This document shows, piece by piece, positions 50,230 through 58,753 of a stretch of 64,000 nt of DNA (the stretch's first letter is position 1; every line of letters starts with the position of its first letter). Location of the stretch: the NCBI GenBank assembly GCA_963848475.1, contig CAWKDW010000020.1, positions 186,001 to 250,000 of the forward strand, in the 5' to 3' direction. Made by a program: the position numbers and the translations under genes. The notes beneath the pieces were generated by a model. That model ran no database searches. It saw only the letters and a program-made list of their open reading frames with translations, and had not been told where the DNA came from. This DNA comes from Solirubrobacter sp963848475. Its GTDB lineage: Bacteria > Actinomycetota > Thermoleophilia > Solirubrobacterales > Solirubrobacteraceae.

Positions 50230-50808
50230 ATGCTCGTGGTGGACACCGACCCTCGCAGCGTCGAGGCCCAGTTGGAGGCCGGCCGGCTGGCCTGCCCTGG
50301 CTGTGGCGGGCGCTTGTCGCGCTGGGGCTTTACCGCCGCGCGGACGGTGCGCATGCGCGATGGCGAGCGCTCGTTGCGCCTGCGCCGCGCGTGCTGTCGC
50401 GGTTGCGGAGCGACCCACGTGCTACTTCCGGCCTGCCTGACGGCGAGGCGACGCGATGGTGTGGAGGTGATCGGCGACGCGCTGCACCGCGCCGCGCTGG
50501 GCGAGGGGCATCGCCGGATCGCCGGGCGGCTCGGACGCCCGCCCGACACGGTCCGCGGCTGGCTACGCGCCGCCCGCCAGCGCGCCGAACCGTTGCGGGC
50601 CTGCGCGGCCCGCTGGTACGTGGCGCTCGATGTCGAGTCAGGTCCGGTCACGCCGCAGCGCTCGTCGCTTGCCGACGCGGTCGAGGCGCTGATGCTGATG
50701 GCACGCGCGTGGCGGCTGCGCTTCGGCGCGGAGCCGCTCGGGGCGTGGGAACGCGCGCAATGGCTGACCGGCGGGGTCCTGTCCTCGGCGTCGCTGCTGC
50801 CGCCGTAG
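50230..50808 (+). CDS. Zinc-ribbon/HTH protein (DUF6431-like), possibly transposition-associated
   Basis: 192 residues, ATG 50230. Two Cys pairs (LACPGCGGRLSRWGF and RACCRGCGATHVLL) form a probable zinc ribbon. It is followed by a helix-turn-helix (GEGHRRIAGRLGRPPDTVRG) and an Ala/Arg-rich helical tail. I associate this layout with actinobacterial DUF6431 proteins found near mobile elements. No catalytic DDE residues are seen. It is divergent from the RHS gene, whose 5' end appears to be missing. Confidence 0.6.
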   Translation: MLVVDTDPRSVEAQLEAGRLACPGCGGRLSRWGFTAARTVRMRDGERSLRLRRACCRGCGATHVLLPACLTARRRDGVEVIGDALHRAALGEGHRRIAGRLGRPPDTVRGWLRAARQRAEPLRACAARWYVALDVESGPVTPQRSSLADAVEALMLMARAWRLRFGAEPLGAWERAQWLTGGVLSSASLLPP

Positions 50809-51324
50809 CCGCGTTTAGATGTGGTCGTGCCCCCGGCACGACCTGAACGCTGATCAGCTCTGACGATGGGCGGGGTCAAGCGCCGCCACCCACGATCGGG
50901 GGTCCGACCGCTGACGCACCTCGGCGCTTTACGCCGACCAGCGGCAGAGCTACACCGTCCCGGCCCTGGGCGTCCTCGCGCGCTCGCCGCGACCTTCGGT
51001 CGTTATGTCGTTCGGTCGCAGCGCCCTTTCCTCGTTTCCTCGTTCGCTCGTTGACGCCACTTCATGCCGACGAAGAACGTCACGCCCATGCCGGATCACG
51101 ACTTCCGACAACAGGGTCCAATTGGAGCGTTTGGCGAGAACCAGTGCGTAGTACGAGGGCGTTGTTTTCGGGTGCTTGTTCGCACCCGGTCGAGTCGCGC
51201 TCGATCGATCTCGCTCGAGCGGTCGGTTGCTAACCCTGCGCATCGGCCGCCGGCAGGCCCGCGAAGACAGAGACGTCGCATGCCGCGGCGACCTCGCCGT
51301 GCGTGCCAGAGCCTTGTCGCCGTT
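50809..51324. other. Region without a supported gene
   Basis: About 515 bases between the zinc-ribbon gene and the hipBA operators. Short open frames on both strands lack ribosome binding sites and family patterns. Base composition is patchier (AT-rich near 51000-51180), consistent with past insertion or deletion. Confidence 0.5.
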
Positions 51325-51406
51325 CGTCGACATATTGGAGATGTCGACGTTCGCCGACAGGAGAGGAGTGTCGGCGTACGTTGACAACTCGCTGATGTCG
51401 CCGTAC
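51325..51406. promoter_or_regulatory. Three phased operators before hipBA
   Basis: GACA-N9-TGTC occurs three times: GACA at 51329, 51356 and 51383, each with TGTC exactly 13 bases after the start of GACA. The repeats are 27 bp apart. Each is extended by further symmetric bases (CGTCGACAT/ATGTCGACG; CGCCGACA/TGTCGGCG; GTACGTTGACA/TGTCGCCGTAC). The last ends 10 bases before the hipB start. HipB-type antitoxins repress their operon through such repeated sites. Confidence 0.85.
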
Positions 51407-51416
51407 GGTTACACCG

Positions 51417-51698
51417 ATGGCGACACGTATCGGCTCGCTTCACGATCTCGCCGCCGCGATGCGCGGGCGCCGTCAGGAGCTCGGGCTCAGCCAGGCGCAG
51501 CTTGCGGCGCGCGCGCACGTGTCGCGCGCGTGGGTCAACGCGTTCGAGGCAGGCAAGCCGGCCGCTGAGCTGCGCCTGGTCCTTGCCGTCGTGGATGCGC
51601 TCGGCCTCGAGCTCCAGCTCGGCGACCGCGAGGACGGCTCGCCGCACGGCGCGACCGTCGACCTCGACCAGCTGCTGGACGACTACGAGCGTCCATGA
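51417..51698 (+). CDS. hipB: HipB-type antitoxin (Xre HTH)
   Basis: 93 residues, ATG 51417. The HTH covers about residues 8-65 (LHDLAAAMRGRRQELGLSQA, then RAHVSRAWVNAFEAGKP), followed by a short acidic tail (TVDLDQLLDDYERP). HipB neutralises HipA and represses the operon. Its stop overlaps the hipA ATG (ATGA at 51695). Confidence 0.9.
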   Translation: MATRIGSLHDLAAAMRGRRQELGLSQAQLAARAHVSRAWVNAFEAGKPAAELRLVLAVVDALGLELQLGDREDGSPHGATVDLDQLLDDYERP

Positions 51699-53035
51699 GC
51701 GAGCTGGCAGTGATTCTCGGAGACAGAGTCGCTGGAACGCTCACGCGCCTGACCGGCAGTCGGCTGCGCTTCGACTACGCGGACGACTACGGTGCGGGAA
51801 CGCCGCTGTCGCTGTCGATGCCGGTTCAGGTGCGCTCGCACCCGCACGGGGTGGTGGCGCCATGGCTGTGGGGCCTGCTGCCGGACAACGAGGCGGTGCT
51901 GCGCCGCTGGGCGCGCCAGTTTCACGCATCGGCGGCCTCGCCGTTCTCGATGCTGTCCACCCCGGTTGGTGAGGATTGCGCCGGTGCTGTGCGCTTTGCG
52001 AAGCCGGAGGATGTCGACCGGGTGCTCGCGCGGGCGGGTGCTGTGGCGTGGCTGGACGAGCGCGGCGTCGCGGCGCGCCTGCGAGAGCTGCAGGAGGACG
52101 CCACCACTTGGCTTGGGAGGACCTTCACCGGGCAGTTCAGCCTCGCCGGCGCGCAGGCGAAGACGGCGCTGCTGCGGAGCGGGGATCGCTGGGGCGTGCC
52201 GTCCGGGTCGACGCCGACGACCCATATCCTCAAGCCCGCTGTCGCCGGCCTCGACGACCATGACCTCAACGAGCACCTGTGCTTGGACGCCGCCCGCCGA
52301 GCCGGCATGAGCGCCGCGCGCACGACCGTCTCGCGCTTCGACGGAGAGACCGCGGTGGTCGTGACCCGCTATGACCGCGTCGAGCGCGACAGCGGCATCG
52401 TCCGCGTCCACCAGGAGGATCTGTGTCAGGCGCTCTCGGTGTCGCCCGATCGCAAGTACGAGAACGAGGGCGGCCCGGGTGTCGAGCGGGTCGCGGCGCT
52501 GCTGCGCGACGCGCTGCCCGCGAGGGAGTCCGGGCGTGCCGTCCGCCGCTTCGCCGATGCGCTGATCTGGAATTGGCTGATCGCCGGCACCGACGCGCAC
52601 GCGAAGAACTACTCGCTGCTGCTCGCCGGCGACCAGGTACGGCTGGCGCCGCTCTACGACATCGCCTCCGCGCTGCCGTACCCGGACCTGCACGTGCGCC
52701 GGCTCCGGTTTGCCATGAAGCTCGGAGGCGACTATCGCGTCGAGCTCTGGCAGAACCCGTGGCCGCGCGCCGCCCGCGAGCTGCGGCTCGACGCTGAGGA
52801 ACTTTCGGCGCGGGTCGACGACCTCGCGCAGCGAGCGCCCGACGCATTCGCCGACGCCGCTCGCGACCCGCAGGTGACGGCCCTCGCCCGCCCGCTCCCT
52901 GCCACCCTGGCGGACCAGGTCGCAGACCGCGCCAGGCGCTGCCGCGAACTGTTGACGCGAACGCCCCGTCATGAACGGTCCAGCTCGAGTCCCGTCCGGG
53001 TGGAGCATCTCGCCGCTATCGCTCGTCGCGCATAG
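51695..53035 (+). CDS. hipA: HipA-type serine/threonine kinase toxin
   Basis: 446 residues, ATG 51695. An N-terminal HipA_N-like beta domain (VILGDRVAGTLTRLTGSRLR; LWGLLPDNEAVLRRWA) is followed by the kinase part with SLAGAQAKTALL (ATP-binding loop), HILKPAV, the catalytic loop GTDAHAKNYSLLL, and PLYDIASALPY with the metal-binding Asp. HipA toxins phosphorylate glutamyl-tRNA synthetase or related targets and cause growth arrest and persistence. The ORF is complete and all kinase motifs are intact, so an active toxin is likely. Confidence 0.92.
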   Translation: MSELAVILGDRVAGTLTRLTGSRLRFDYADDYGAGTPLSLSMPVQVRSHPHGVVAPWLWGLLPDNEAVLRRWARQFHASAASPFSMLSTPVGEDCAGAVRFAKPEDVDRVLARAGAVAWLDERGVAARLRELQEDATTWLGRTFTGQFSLAGAQAKTALLRSGDRWGVPSGSTPTTHILKPAVAGLDDHDLNEHLCLDAARRAGMSAARTTVSRFDGETAVVVTRYDRVERDSGIVRVHQEDLCQALSVSPDRKYENEGGPGVERVAALLRDALPARESGRAVRRFADALIWNWLIAGTDAHAKNYSLLLAGDQVRLAPLYDIASALPYPDLHVRRLRFAMKLGGDYRVELWQNPWPRAARELRLDAEELSARVDDLAQRAPDAFADAARDPQVTALARPLPATLADQVADRARRCRELLTRTPRHERSSSSPVRVEHLAAIARRA

Positions 53036-53676
53036 GAGCAGCGACATCGCGGCTCGCGAACGGCCGCCGATCCCGGCCAATTGTGCGTTCCGGCCGCGTC
53101 GATACCTCCCCATTGAAGGAGGAGTGCCCGAGCCCTGCGGCGGCATAGCCTTGACGTACGTGGCAGACTCGCACTCAAAAGAGCGATCGAACTGGCGCCG
53201 CGTCGAGTCGACCACTACGCGGTCGACCAGCGCCGCCAAGTACTCCTCGCGCCTGTCGTGCTCCGAGTGAGGCGTCAGGACCGCATACCGCTGCCCTTTG
53301 AATCGGAAGCGACGCCCGTAGTGGTCGGCCGCTGCGTAGTCGTTCACGACGTACGGTGCTTGCGGTCGAGCACTTCCCCTTGGGACCAGTGTGGCGTGCG
53401 CAAATCTCCGGCGACTCGCCGACATGCGTGTATCGAGATGCGCTTCGCGCGAACCGCGTTTGACGGCTGGAATCGTCGTGAAACAGAAAGGTGTTGTCGC
53501 GCGCTGCCGTCGTCCCTCGCGTGCAAGGCGCCTGGCCGGGAATCAGACCGTCTCTCGTGTGCGAAGGCGGAGCGGGCCGCCGCGTGTACCGTACCCTGTG
53601 CGGACGTCTGCAGTAATGGACGCACCGAGTCGGTGAGGCGCAGGGCGGCACGGCGAACCCATCTCGAGGGGAAACG
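53036..53676. other. Region without a certain gene
   Basis: 640 bases between hipA and the next gene. On the minus strand 53005-53425 gives a somewhat protein-like stretch (VVNDYAAADHYGRRFRFKGQ, then EYLAALVDRVVVDSTRR). This could be a fragment of a lost gene, but it has no recognised family and runs antisense into hipA. Nothing else is supported. Confidence 0.4.
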
Positions 53677-54177
53677 ATGAATGGACTTGTTTGCGCTACA
53701 ACGGCACCGCAGTGGCTGGCGGCGATCGGTACGGTCGGGACGTTGTCAGCAACAGTCGGGTTGTACTGGCACGACCGATTTCGCCGTCGGGCCGATGAGG
53801 TGCGGCGCCAGGCAACATTAATTTCGGGCTGGACGGAGCAGGTTCAACCTGGTGACAAAAAGCGCCGCGTTACGCTGTCGAACCTTAGCGATGCACCTGT
53901 GTACGAGGTCAATGTGTTCGTCGAGCCAGACGATCACCGACGCGCGAAGAACACTTTTCACCAAACGTTGTTGCCACCGAAGCAGGAGACGCCTCGCGAG
54001 CTGTCGCGCAGGAATCCCGATGACCCGGGTCCAAGCTTCAGGCCCCTTGTCTATTTGTATTTTACTGACCAGCGGGGGAAGCGCTGGTTGCGTAGACAAA
54101 ATGGCGAGCTTGAGGAGACGTCCAAGCAGTTCAATGACCAACTGCGTCCCGATGGGTCCGCGGGTGAAGTCTCGTAG
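53677..54177 (+). CDS. Hypothetical membrane-anchored protein of lower GC
   Basis: 166 residues, ATG 53677 with GAGGGGAAACG upstream. One N-terminal hydrophobic helix (WLAAIGTVGTLSATVGLYWH) precedes a soluble domain with a beta pattern (RRVTLSNLSDAPVYEVNVFV; FRPLVYLYFTDQRGKRWLRR). The base composition is clearly lower in GC than its neighbours, with several AT-rich codons, which suggests recent transfer. Related one-helix proteins of this style sit beside mobile elements, but I assign no function. Confidence 0.65.
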   Translation: MNGLVCATTAPQWLAAIGTVGTLSATVGLYWHDRFRRRADEVRRQATLISGWTEQVQPGDKKRRVTLSNLSDAPVYEVNVFVEPDDHRRAKNTFHQTLLPPKQETPRELSRRNPDDPGPSFRPLVYLYFTDQRGKRWLRRQNGELEETSKQFNDQLRPDGSAGEVS

Positions 54178-54342
54178 ATTCGGGCCCTCGGAATTCACTC
54201 TCAGACCATGTTGTGTCGCGGGTTCACGTTAGCGACATAGCCGTTGCAGATCTGCCAATCGGCGGCTAGGAGTAACTGCCCTTTCGCGTGAGGCTGTCGC
54301 ACAAAGGGGGTGCTGTCCGGCGGGTTTAAGAGGATTGCGGTC

Positions 54343-55744
54343 ATGCCGCAGAACTTCTTGGCGTGTGATCGTGAGCAGTCGTTCTTGTTCCCGCCTGACG
54401 TCCGCGAGTGGCTGCCGGAGAACCATCTCGCGTGGTTTGTGATCGACGCGGTCGGCGTGATCGACACGTCGCCGTTTTACGCGGCCTATCGCGCGGACGG
54501 GCACGGTCGCGCGGCGTATGAGCCGTCGATGATGATCGCGTTGTTGCTGTATTGCTGGTCGCGTTGGGTGCGGTCCTCGCGCGCGATCGAGCGGGCGTGC
54601 GTCGAGGACGTCGCGTGCCGGGTGATCGCCGCGCAGCAGCGCCCGATCACGCGACGATCGCGCGCTTTGTCGTGCGTCACGAGCGCGCGCTGGGCGAGCT
54701 GTTCGGTGAGGTGCTGGCGCTGTGTGCCGACGCCGGCCTGGCGACGGTCGGGGTGGTCGCGATCGACGGCACCAAGGTCCACGCCAACGCCAACCGCGAC
54801 CGGACGATGGACTACGAGCAGATCGCGCGCGCGATCGTCGAGGAGGCGATCGAGACCGACGCCGCCGAGACCGCCGTGCACGGTGAGCGTCGCGGCGACG
54901 AGCTGCCGGAGATCGTGGCGACCGCGCACGGCCGCCAAGGCTGGCTGCGCGCCGCGCGCCAGCGGCTCGAGCAGCAGCGCGCGCAGCGGCCGAGCCGATC
55001 CGCGCGCGCGGCCGCGCGGTTGCTTGAGGCTAAGCGCCGCCTCGAGGAGGAGCTCAGCGCCGAGCGTGAGGCGAACGCGAGCTACGAGGCCTACCGGGGG
55101 CGCGGCGTGATGCAAGACGGCCGCCGCTTCGGCGGGCCCCCGAAGCCCTACACGCCGCCAGCGGACGCCGCGGGCAAGATCAATCTCACCGACCCGGACT
55201 CGCAGTTGGTGCACGGCATGCGCGGCTGGCGTCCAGGGCTACAACGCCCAAGCCGTCTGCAACGAGCAGTACCTGATCCTGGCCGCCGAGGTGATGACCG
55301 CCTCCCCGGACTTCGGGCACCTCGGCCGATGGTCACCGCCGCCCGCGCCGAGCTCGCCGCCGCCGGCGTCACCAGACCCCGGAAGTGGTGGTCGCCGACG
55401 CCGGCTACTGGCATCTGGAGCAGATGAACGAGATCACCGGCGACGGCATCCCGGTCCTGATCCCGCCCGACTCCAGCCGCCGCAAGAACCCAACACCCGG
55501 CCGGGCTGGACCGGCGGCGCCTATGACTTCATGCGCTCGGTGCTCGCGACCGAGCGCGGCAGCGAGCTCTACAGGCAACGCAGCGCAACTGATCGAGCCG
55601 ATCTTCGGTCACACCAAACACAACCGCGGATTCACCCGCTTCGCCCGACGCGGCCGAGCCGCCGCACGGACCGAATGGCGCCTGATCGCGACCACCCACA
55701 ACCTCCTCAAGCTCCACCAGCACTTCACCACCACGGTCACCTGA
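54343..55744 (+). mobile_element. IS1182-type transposase gene, frameshifted
   Basis: ATG 54343 opens MPQNFLACDREQSFLFPPDV, and VREWLPENHLAWFVIDAVG and MMIALLLYCW follow, the N-terminus of IS1182-like transposases. After shifts near 54650, 55235, 55370 and 55580 it continues with VGVVAIDGTKVHANANRDRT (DDE Asp), a coiled central region, VVVADAGYWHLEQM (second Asp) and EPIFGHTKHNRGFTRFARRG (Glu region), and stops at 55742-55744. About 465 residues if repaired. No terminal inverted repeats were identified with confidence. Whether it is inactive or just mis-sequenced is unclear. Confidence 0.8.
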
Positions 55745-55939
55745 CCGCGGCGGCCCGAGCCGCCCCGGGGGCCGAGCCCGACCCCCGGCCGGCCGATACT
55801 CGCGTCGACCGACGCGCCGAGCCATCCGGCGCGCCGGACGCGGCCGGCAAGATCGCCTCAAATCACCTACGGCCACCGGGCCACTGTCCCGTGTCAAGAA
55901 TTTGGGACGTTCTGGCGCGTTGGGAGTGTGGCGTCGACG

Positions 55940-56839
55940 TCATGCCGGGGCCCGGGTGTAGCGATCGATCGGTAGCGCCCAGTCGATCGTCTCGTGCGGG
56001 CGTTCGTGGTTGTAGACGTGCTGGTAGGCCGCGATCTCGGAAGCCAGCGCAGGCCCGTCGGCGATCTCGTGCAGATAGAGGTGCTCGTACTTGATCGCCT
56101 CGTAGCAGCGCTCGATGACGCCGTTGGTGCCAGGGCTGCGGTGGCGGGTGCGGACGTGCTCGAACTCCGGCCGGGAGTCGATGTAGCGCGCGAACGCGCC
56201 GGCCTTGTAGCAGGGACCGTTGTCGGTGACGACGCGGATCGCGCGGACCTCGCCGGTGACGGTGTCGATGAGGTCTTCAATCAACGGGCGGCCGAGGAGC
56301 TCGCCGGCGTGCTCGCGCGCGGTCTCCAGCGCGGCGACGGCCTCGCGCCAGGTCTTGGTCGCGGTCACCGGACAGGCGATCAGCAGCTTGGCGGCGTAGT
56401 CGACGACCCCGGAGAGCTGCCAGGTGCCGCCGCTGGTGGTCTCGAACTCGCTGAAGTCGGTCTGCCAGACGCGGTTGCGGCGCGTAGGCGGATCGGCGAA
56501 GGTGGCCTTGCGGGCCTTGGCCAGCTCGCGCCGCTCGGCCTGGTAGCGGGCGGGCTGGATCAAGCCGCGCTCGGCCAGGATCCGGTAGACGGTGCGCTGG
56601 CTGACCTCATGGCCGGCGGCGACGGTCCGCGCCCAGATCTTGCGGTGCCCCCAGGCCGGGTACTGCAGCGCAAGCGCGTGCACGACCGCCACCACCCGGT
56701 CACTGACCGGCCGCGGCCACGGGCCCTTCGCGGCCGCGCCGTGCAGGTGGCGCGAGCGATGCCGGTACCACGTGCTCGTCGGGACCCCGGCGAGCTCACA
56801 GAAGCGCGCGACCGAGAGCCCGGCCTGCTCGCGCATCAC
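55940..56839 (-). CDS. IS3-family transposase OrfB (integrase core)
   Basis: 299 residues from GTG 56839, which overlaps the OrfA stop (GTGA); ATG 56836 also fits. The integrase core is intact: QTDFSEFETTSGGTWQLSG (first Asp), VVTDNGPCYKAGAFARYI (second Asp) and SPGTNGVIERCYEAIKYEHL (Glu). The upstream helical part (LSVARFCELAGVPTSTWYRH and HRKIWARTV) is the HTH_21-type region. The frame stays open further upstream across OrfA, so an OrfAB fusion by ribosomal frameshifting is also possible. Confidence 0.88.
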   Translation of the reverse strand: MMREQAGLSVARFCELAGVPTSTWYRHRSRHLHGAAAKGPWPRPVSDRVVAVVHALALQYPAWGHRKIWARTVAAGHEVSQRTVYRILAERGLIQPARYQAERRELAKARKATFADPPTRRNRVWQTDFSEFETTSGGTWQLSGVVDYAAKLLIACPVTATKTWREAVAALETAREHAGELLGRPLIEDLIDTVTGEVRAIRVVTDNGPCYKAGAFARYIDSRPEFEHVRTRHRSPGTNGVIERCYEAIKYEHLYLHEIADGPALASEIAAYQHVYNHERPHETIDWALPIDRYTRAPA

Positions 56840-57156
56840 CTCAAGCTGCGCCCAGGAAACCCCAGGCCGTCGCGCTCGAGCAGCCGCAGCCGCACATGCG
56901 CCTCGCCGAGCGCGCTCATGGTCTGCTCCAGCTCGCGCTCCAGTTGCGCCTCGCGCCCCGACGGGCCACGCGACGCGCCGGCCTGCAGCGCCTCCATGCC
57001 GCCCGCGACGAACTGATCGCGCCACTTGGCCACCGAGGTCTCCGAGCACTTGCTGCGCCGCGCGATCTCCGCGATCGGCGCCTCCCCACGCAACACGCTG
57101 AGCACGATCCGCTGCTTCTCCGCAGCGCTGAACACCGGAGGACGAGCCACCAACAC
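56836..57156 (-). CDS. IS3-family transposase OrfA (HTH)
   Basis: 106 residues from the start at 57156. The HTH reads KQRIVLSVLRGEAPIAEIAR and CSETSVAKWRDQF, followed by a leucine-rich helix (AQLERELEQTMSALGEAHVR) that multimerises OrfA/OrfAB. The TGA stop overlaps the OrfB start. Confidence 0.85.
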   Translation of the reverse strand: MLVARPPVFSAAEKQRIVLSVLRGEAPIAEIARRSKCSETSVAKWRDQFVAGGMEALQAGASRGPSGREAQLERELEQTMSALGEAHVRLRLLERDGLGFPGRSLR

Positions 57157-57318
57157 GCTCCTTCATCGATCGGGACAAGCCAAACCAAACTAACCACTGT
57201 CCCAAAAACGATGGCACGGGAGAGATCAACCCGACCCCCCGCTCGACGACACCCAGGTCGCGAGCGTCCAGGCCGCCGCAGACAGAACCCTCGAACGCCC
57301 GGGGGTCTCAGACGCCCG

Positions 57319-57372
57319 TACGCGCGTGACGGGCGACTCGCCCTCCGGGGCTCCTCACCCATCACGCGCGTA
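57319..57372. repeat. REP-like inverted repeat
   Basis: Arms 57319-57335 (TACGCGCGTGACGGGCG) and 57356-57372 match at 15 of 17 positions. The loop contains CTCGCCCTCCGGGGCTCC, which resembles the loop-side sequence CTCCCCGTCCGGGGCGCC of the hairpin at 31597-31659. Confidence 0.6.
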
Positions 57373-57402
57373 GCCAGGCCCATCCCCTACAAGATTCGAT
57401 GG

Positions 57403-57663
57403 TCACCGACCAGCATTATTCGATGGACATCGGCAAAGCGACCGGCTGGGAAGGTCGCTCCGTGCGATCTGCGTGGGTGCGATTGCGTGGTAGGTGACGA
57501 CGGTGCGATCGTTGGCCGCTGTCCAGACGGTAGTTCGCGAGATGCCTGCGCCGTGAGCACGACGCGCATCCACCTGGAGCCACTGATCGAGCGATTCGTT
57601 GCCGGAGTCGAATTGCGATACGTCGTGGTCGTCGGTGAGCGCCTGCGAAATCCAGTCGCTCAC
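57403..57663 (-). pseudogene. Truncated GNAT toxin (TacT-like)
   Basis: ATG 57663 overlaps the stop of the gene upstream. It starts MSDWISQALTDDHDVSQFDS and NESLDQWLQVDARRAHGAGI, the N-terminus typical of TacT-like tRNA-acetylating GNAT toxins, and continues to YHAIAPTQIARSDLPSRSL. Homology is lost after about 80 residues, before the acetyl-CoA-binding motif. The frame then runs into unrelated sequence next to the REP-like repeat and IS. It is therefore a remnant that cannot bind acetyl-CoA. Confidence 0.7.
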
Positions 57664-57899
57664 TGGCGGGTGTACCGGCGCGGGGTTCGCGCGGCGTCAG
57701 CGAGTCGCGGTGCTTCGTCGGGTTCATCGAGCGCTGTGATGAGGGCGTCGAACTGGTCGGCCGGCATCAGCGTGAGATCGGCGCGGCCTAGCACGCGTCC
57801 AGCTTGGTCTGTCGCCGCTTCGAGCACGAACGCAGAGACGGACAGGCGGCAGGCGGCGGCCGCGGCGGTGATGAGCGCCTCGCTCGTGCCGTCGGTCAC
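57660..57899 (-). CDS. DUF1778 antitoxin (TacA-like), probably 5'-truncated
   Basis: 79 residues from GTG 57899. ALITAAAAACRLSVSAFVLE matches the helices of the TacA ribbon-helix-helix, and the C-terminus (PADQFDALITALDEPDEAPR) is the toxin-binding tail. The first beta strand expected of the RHH (about 15 residues) is missing, and a strong terminator hairpin lies 18 bases upstream. The stop overlaps the toxin ATG (ATGA). With the toxin truncated, the pair looks eroded. Confidence 0.65.
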   Translation of the reverse strand: MTDGTSEALITAAAAACRLSVSAFVLEAATDQAGRVLGRADLTLMPADQFDALITALDEPDEAPRLADAARTPRRYTRQ

Positions 57900-57916
57900 G
57901 GCCTGTCTCCCCGATG

Positions 57917-57950
57917 CGACGAAAGCCCTGGCAATCCGGGGCTTTCGTCG
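57917..57950 (+). terminator. Strong hairpin between divergent genes
   Basis: Perfect 12-bp arms CGACGAAAGCCC/GGGCTTTCGTCG, followed by TTTCT on the plus strand, form a classical intrinsic terminator. No plus-strand gene precedes it, so it may be left from a transcription unit that the adjacent accessory DNA displaced. Confidence 0.75.
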
Positions 57951-58086
57951 TTTCTGGCGGATCGTCAGCGCCGGTCGCGGGGTGCAAACGGCGTGCAGTT
58001 TCTGCGCGTCCGGCCCCCTGGAGGCGATCTGACCGGCGGGTGCGGGTTGCGACCCGCGCACCGCGCAGTCCGCCAAGATGCGGGCC

Positions 58087-58746
58087 ATGAGACGCGTCGT
58101 GATCTGCGCGGCCGTGGTCGGCATCGCGCTGGTCGCGGGGTGTGGCGGCCAGGCGGCGCCGCGCACCGGCGAGCCCGCGCCGCCCGAGGCCGAGCGGGCG
58201 CCGCTGGTCGTCGTCGGCGACTCGCTCGCCGCGGGCCGCTTCGCTGACACGCGGACCGACGCGTTCCCGCAACAGGTGGCCGCGGCGCTGCAGGACCCGC
58301 TCGAGGTGCTCGGCGTCCCGGGTGCCACGACCGCCGCGCTGGCCGCGCGGGAGCTGCCGGGGGGTGGGGCCGTCGTGGTCGTCGAGGCCGGGACGAACGA
58401 CTTCCTGTTCCAGACTCCCCGGAGGCAGTTCGCGGAGGACTATCGCGCCCTGCTGGCGAAGGTCACGGCCGCGTCTCCCGGCGCCCGGCTCGTGTGCCTG
58501 ACCACCTGGGTCCCGGGCGCCGTGGCGGACCGGCCGGCGGCCAAGATCCCCGCCGCGTCCTATGACGCGGCGATCCGCCGGGCCTGCGGGGCCGGCGTCG
58601 TCGCCAACGTCTCGCCGCTGGTCGACTCCGAGCCGCCGACGCGCGGGCCCGAAGGGCGTCCGACGTTCCTCGGCCCGGGCGATGCGTTCCACCCGAACTC
58701 GACCGGCCACGCCGCGATCGCGCGTCTGATCCAGTCGCGGCTCTGA
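58087..58746 (+). CDS. SGNH/GDSL hydrolase lipoprotein
   Basis: 219 residues, ATG 58087. The lipoprotein signal ends LVAGCGG. Block I is VVVGDSLAAG (nucleophile Ser), block III EAGTNDF, and block V DAFHPNSTGH (Asp-x-x-His). These form the SGNH catalytic set of esterases, lipases and acyl hydrolases. It acts on the outer face of the membrane. The substrate is unknown; cell-envelope acyl groups are plausible. It is convergent with the next lipoprotein, with 7 bases between stops. Confidence 0.88.
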   Translation: MRRVVICAAVVGIALVAGCGGQAAPRTGEPAPPEAERAPLVVVGDSLAAGRFADTRTDAFPQQVAAALQDPLEVLGVPGATTAALAARELPGGGAVVVVEAGTNDFLFQTPRRQFAEDYRALLAKVTAASPGARLVCLTTWVPGAVADRPAAKIPAASYDAAIRRACGAGVVANVSPLVDSEPPTRGPEGRPTFLGPGDAFHPNSTGHAAIARLIQSRL

Positions 58747-58753
58747 CCGGCGC

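Larger units (their letters stand above)
55889..57219 (-). mobile_element. IS3-like insertion sequence with inverted repeats
   Basis: CCGTGTCAAGAATTTGGGAC at 55889-55908 and the inverted GTCCCAAAAACGATGGCACG at 57199-57218 match at most positions (CCGTG-CA...TTTGGGAC), and enclose two overlapping transposase frames. The size of 1.33 kb fits an IS3-type element. No target-site duplication was evident at either edge. Confidence 0.7.

Noticed and set aside
53005..53425. Minus-strand protein-like stretch upstream of hipA's 3' end
   Set aside because: Partly convincing amino-acid pattern but no family, no clear end and antisense to hipA; kept only as a note.
54200..55900. Terminal inverted repeats of the IS1182-type element
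   Set aside because: No pair of matching ends could be identified by eye, so the element is annotated only by its transposase.
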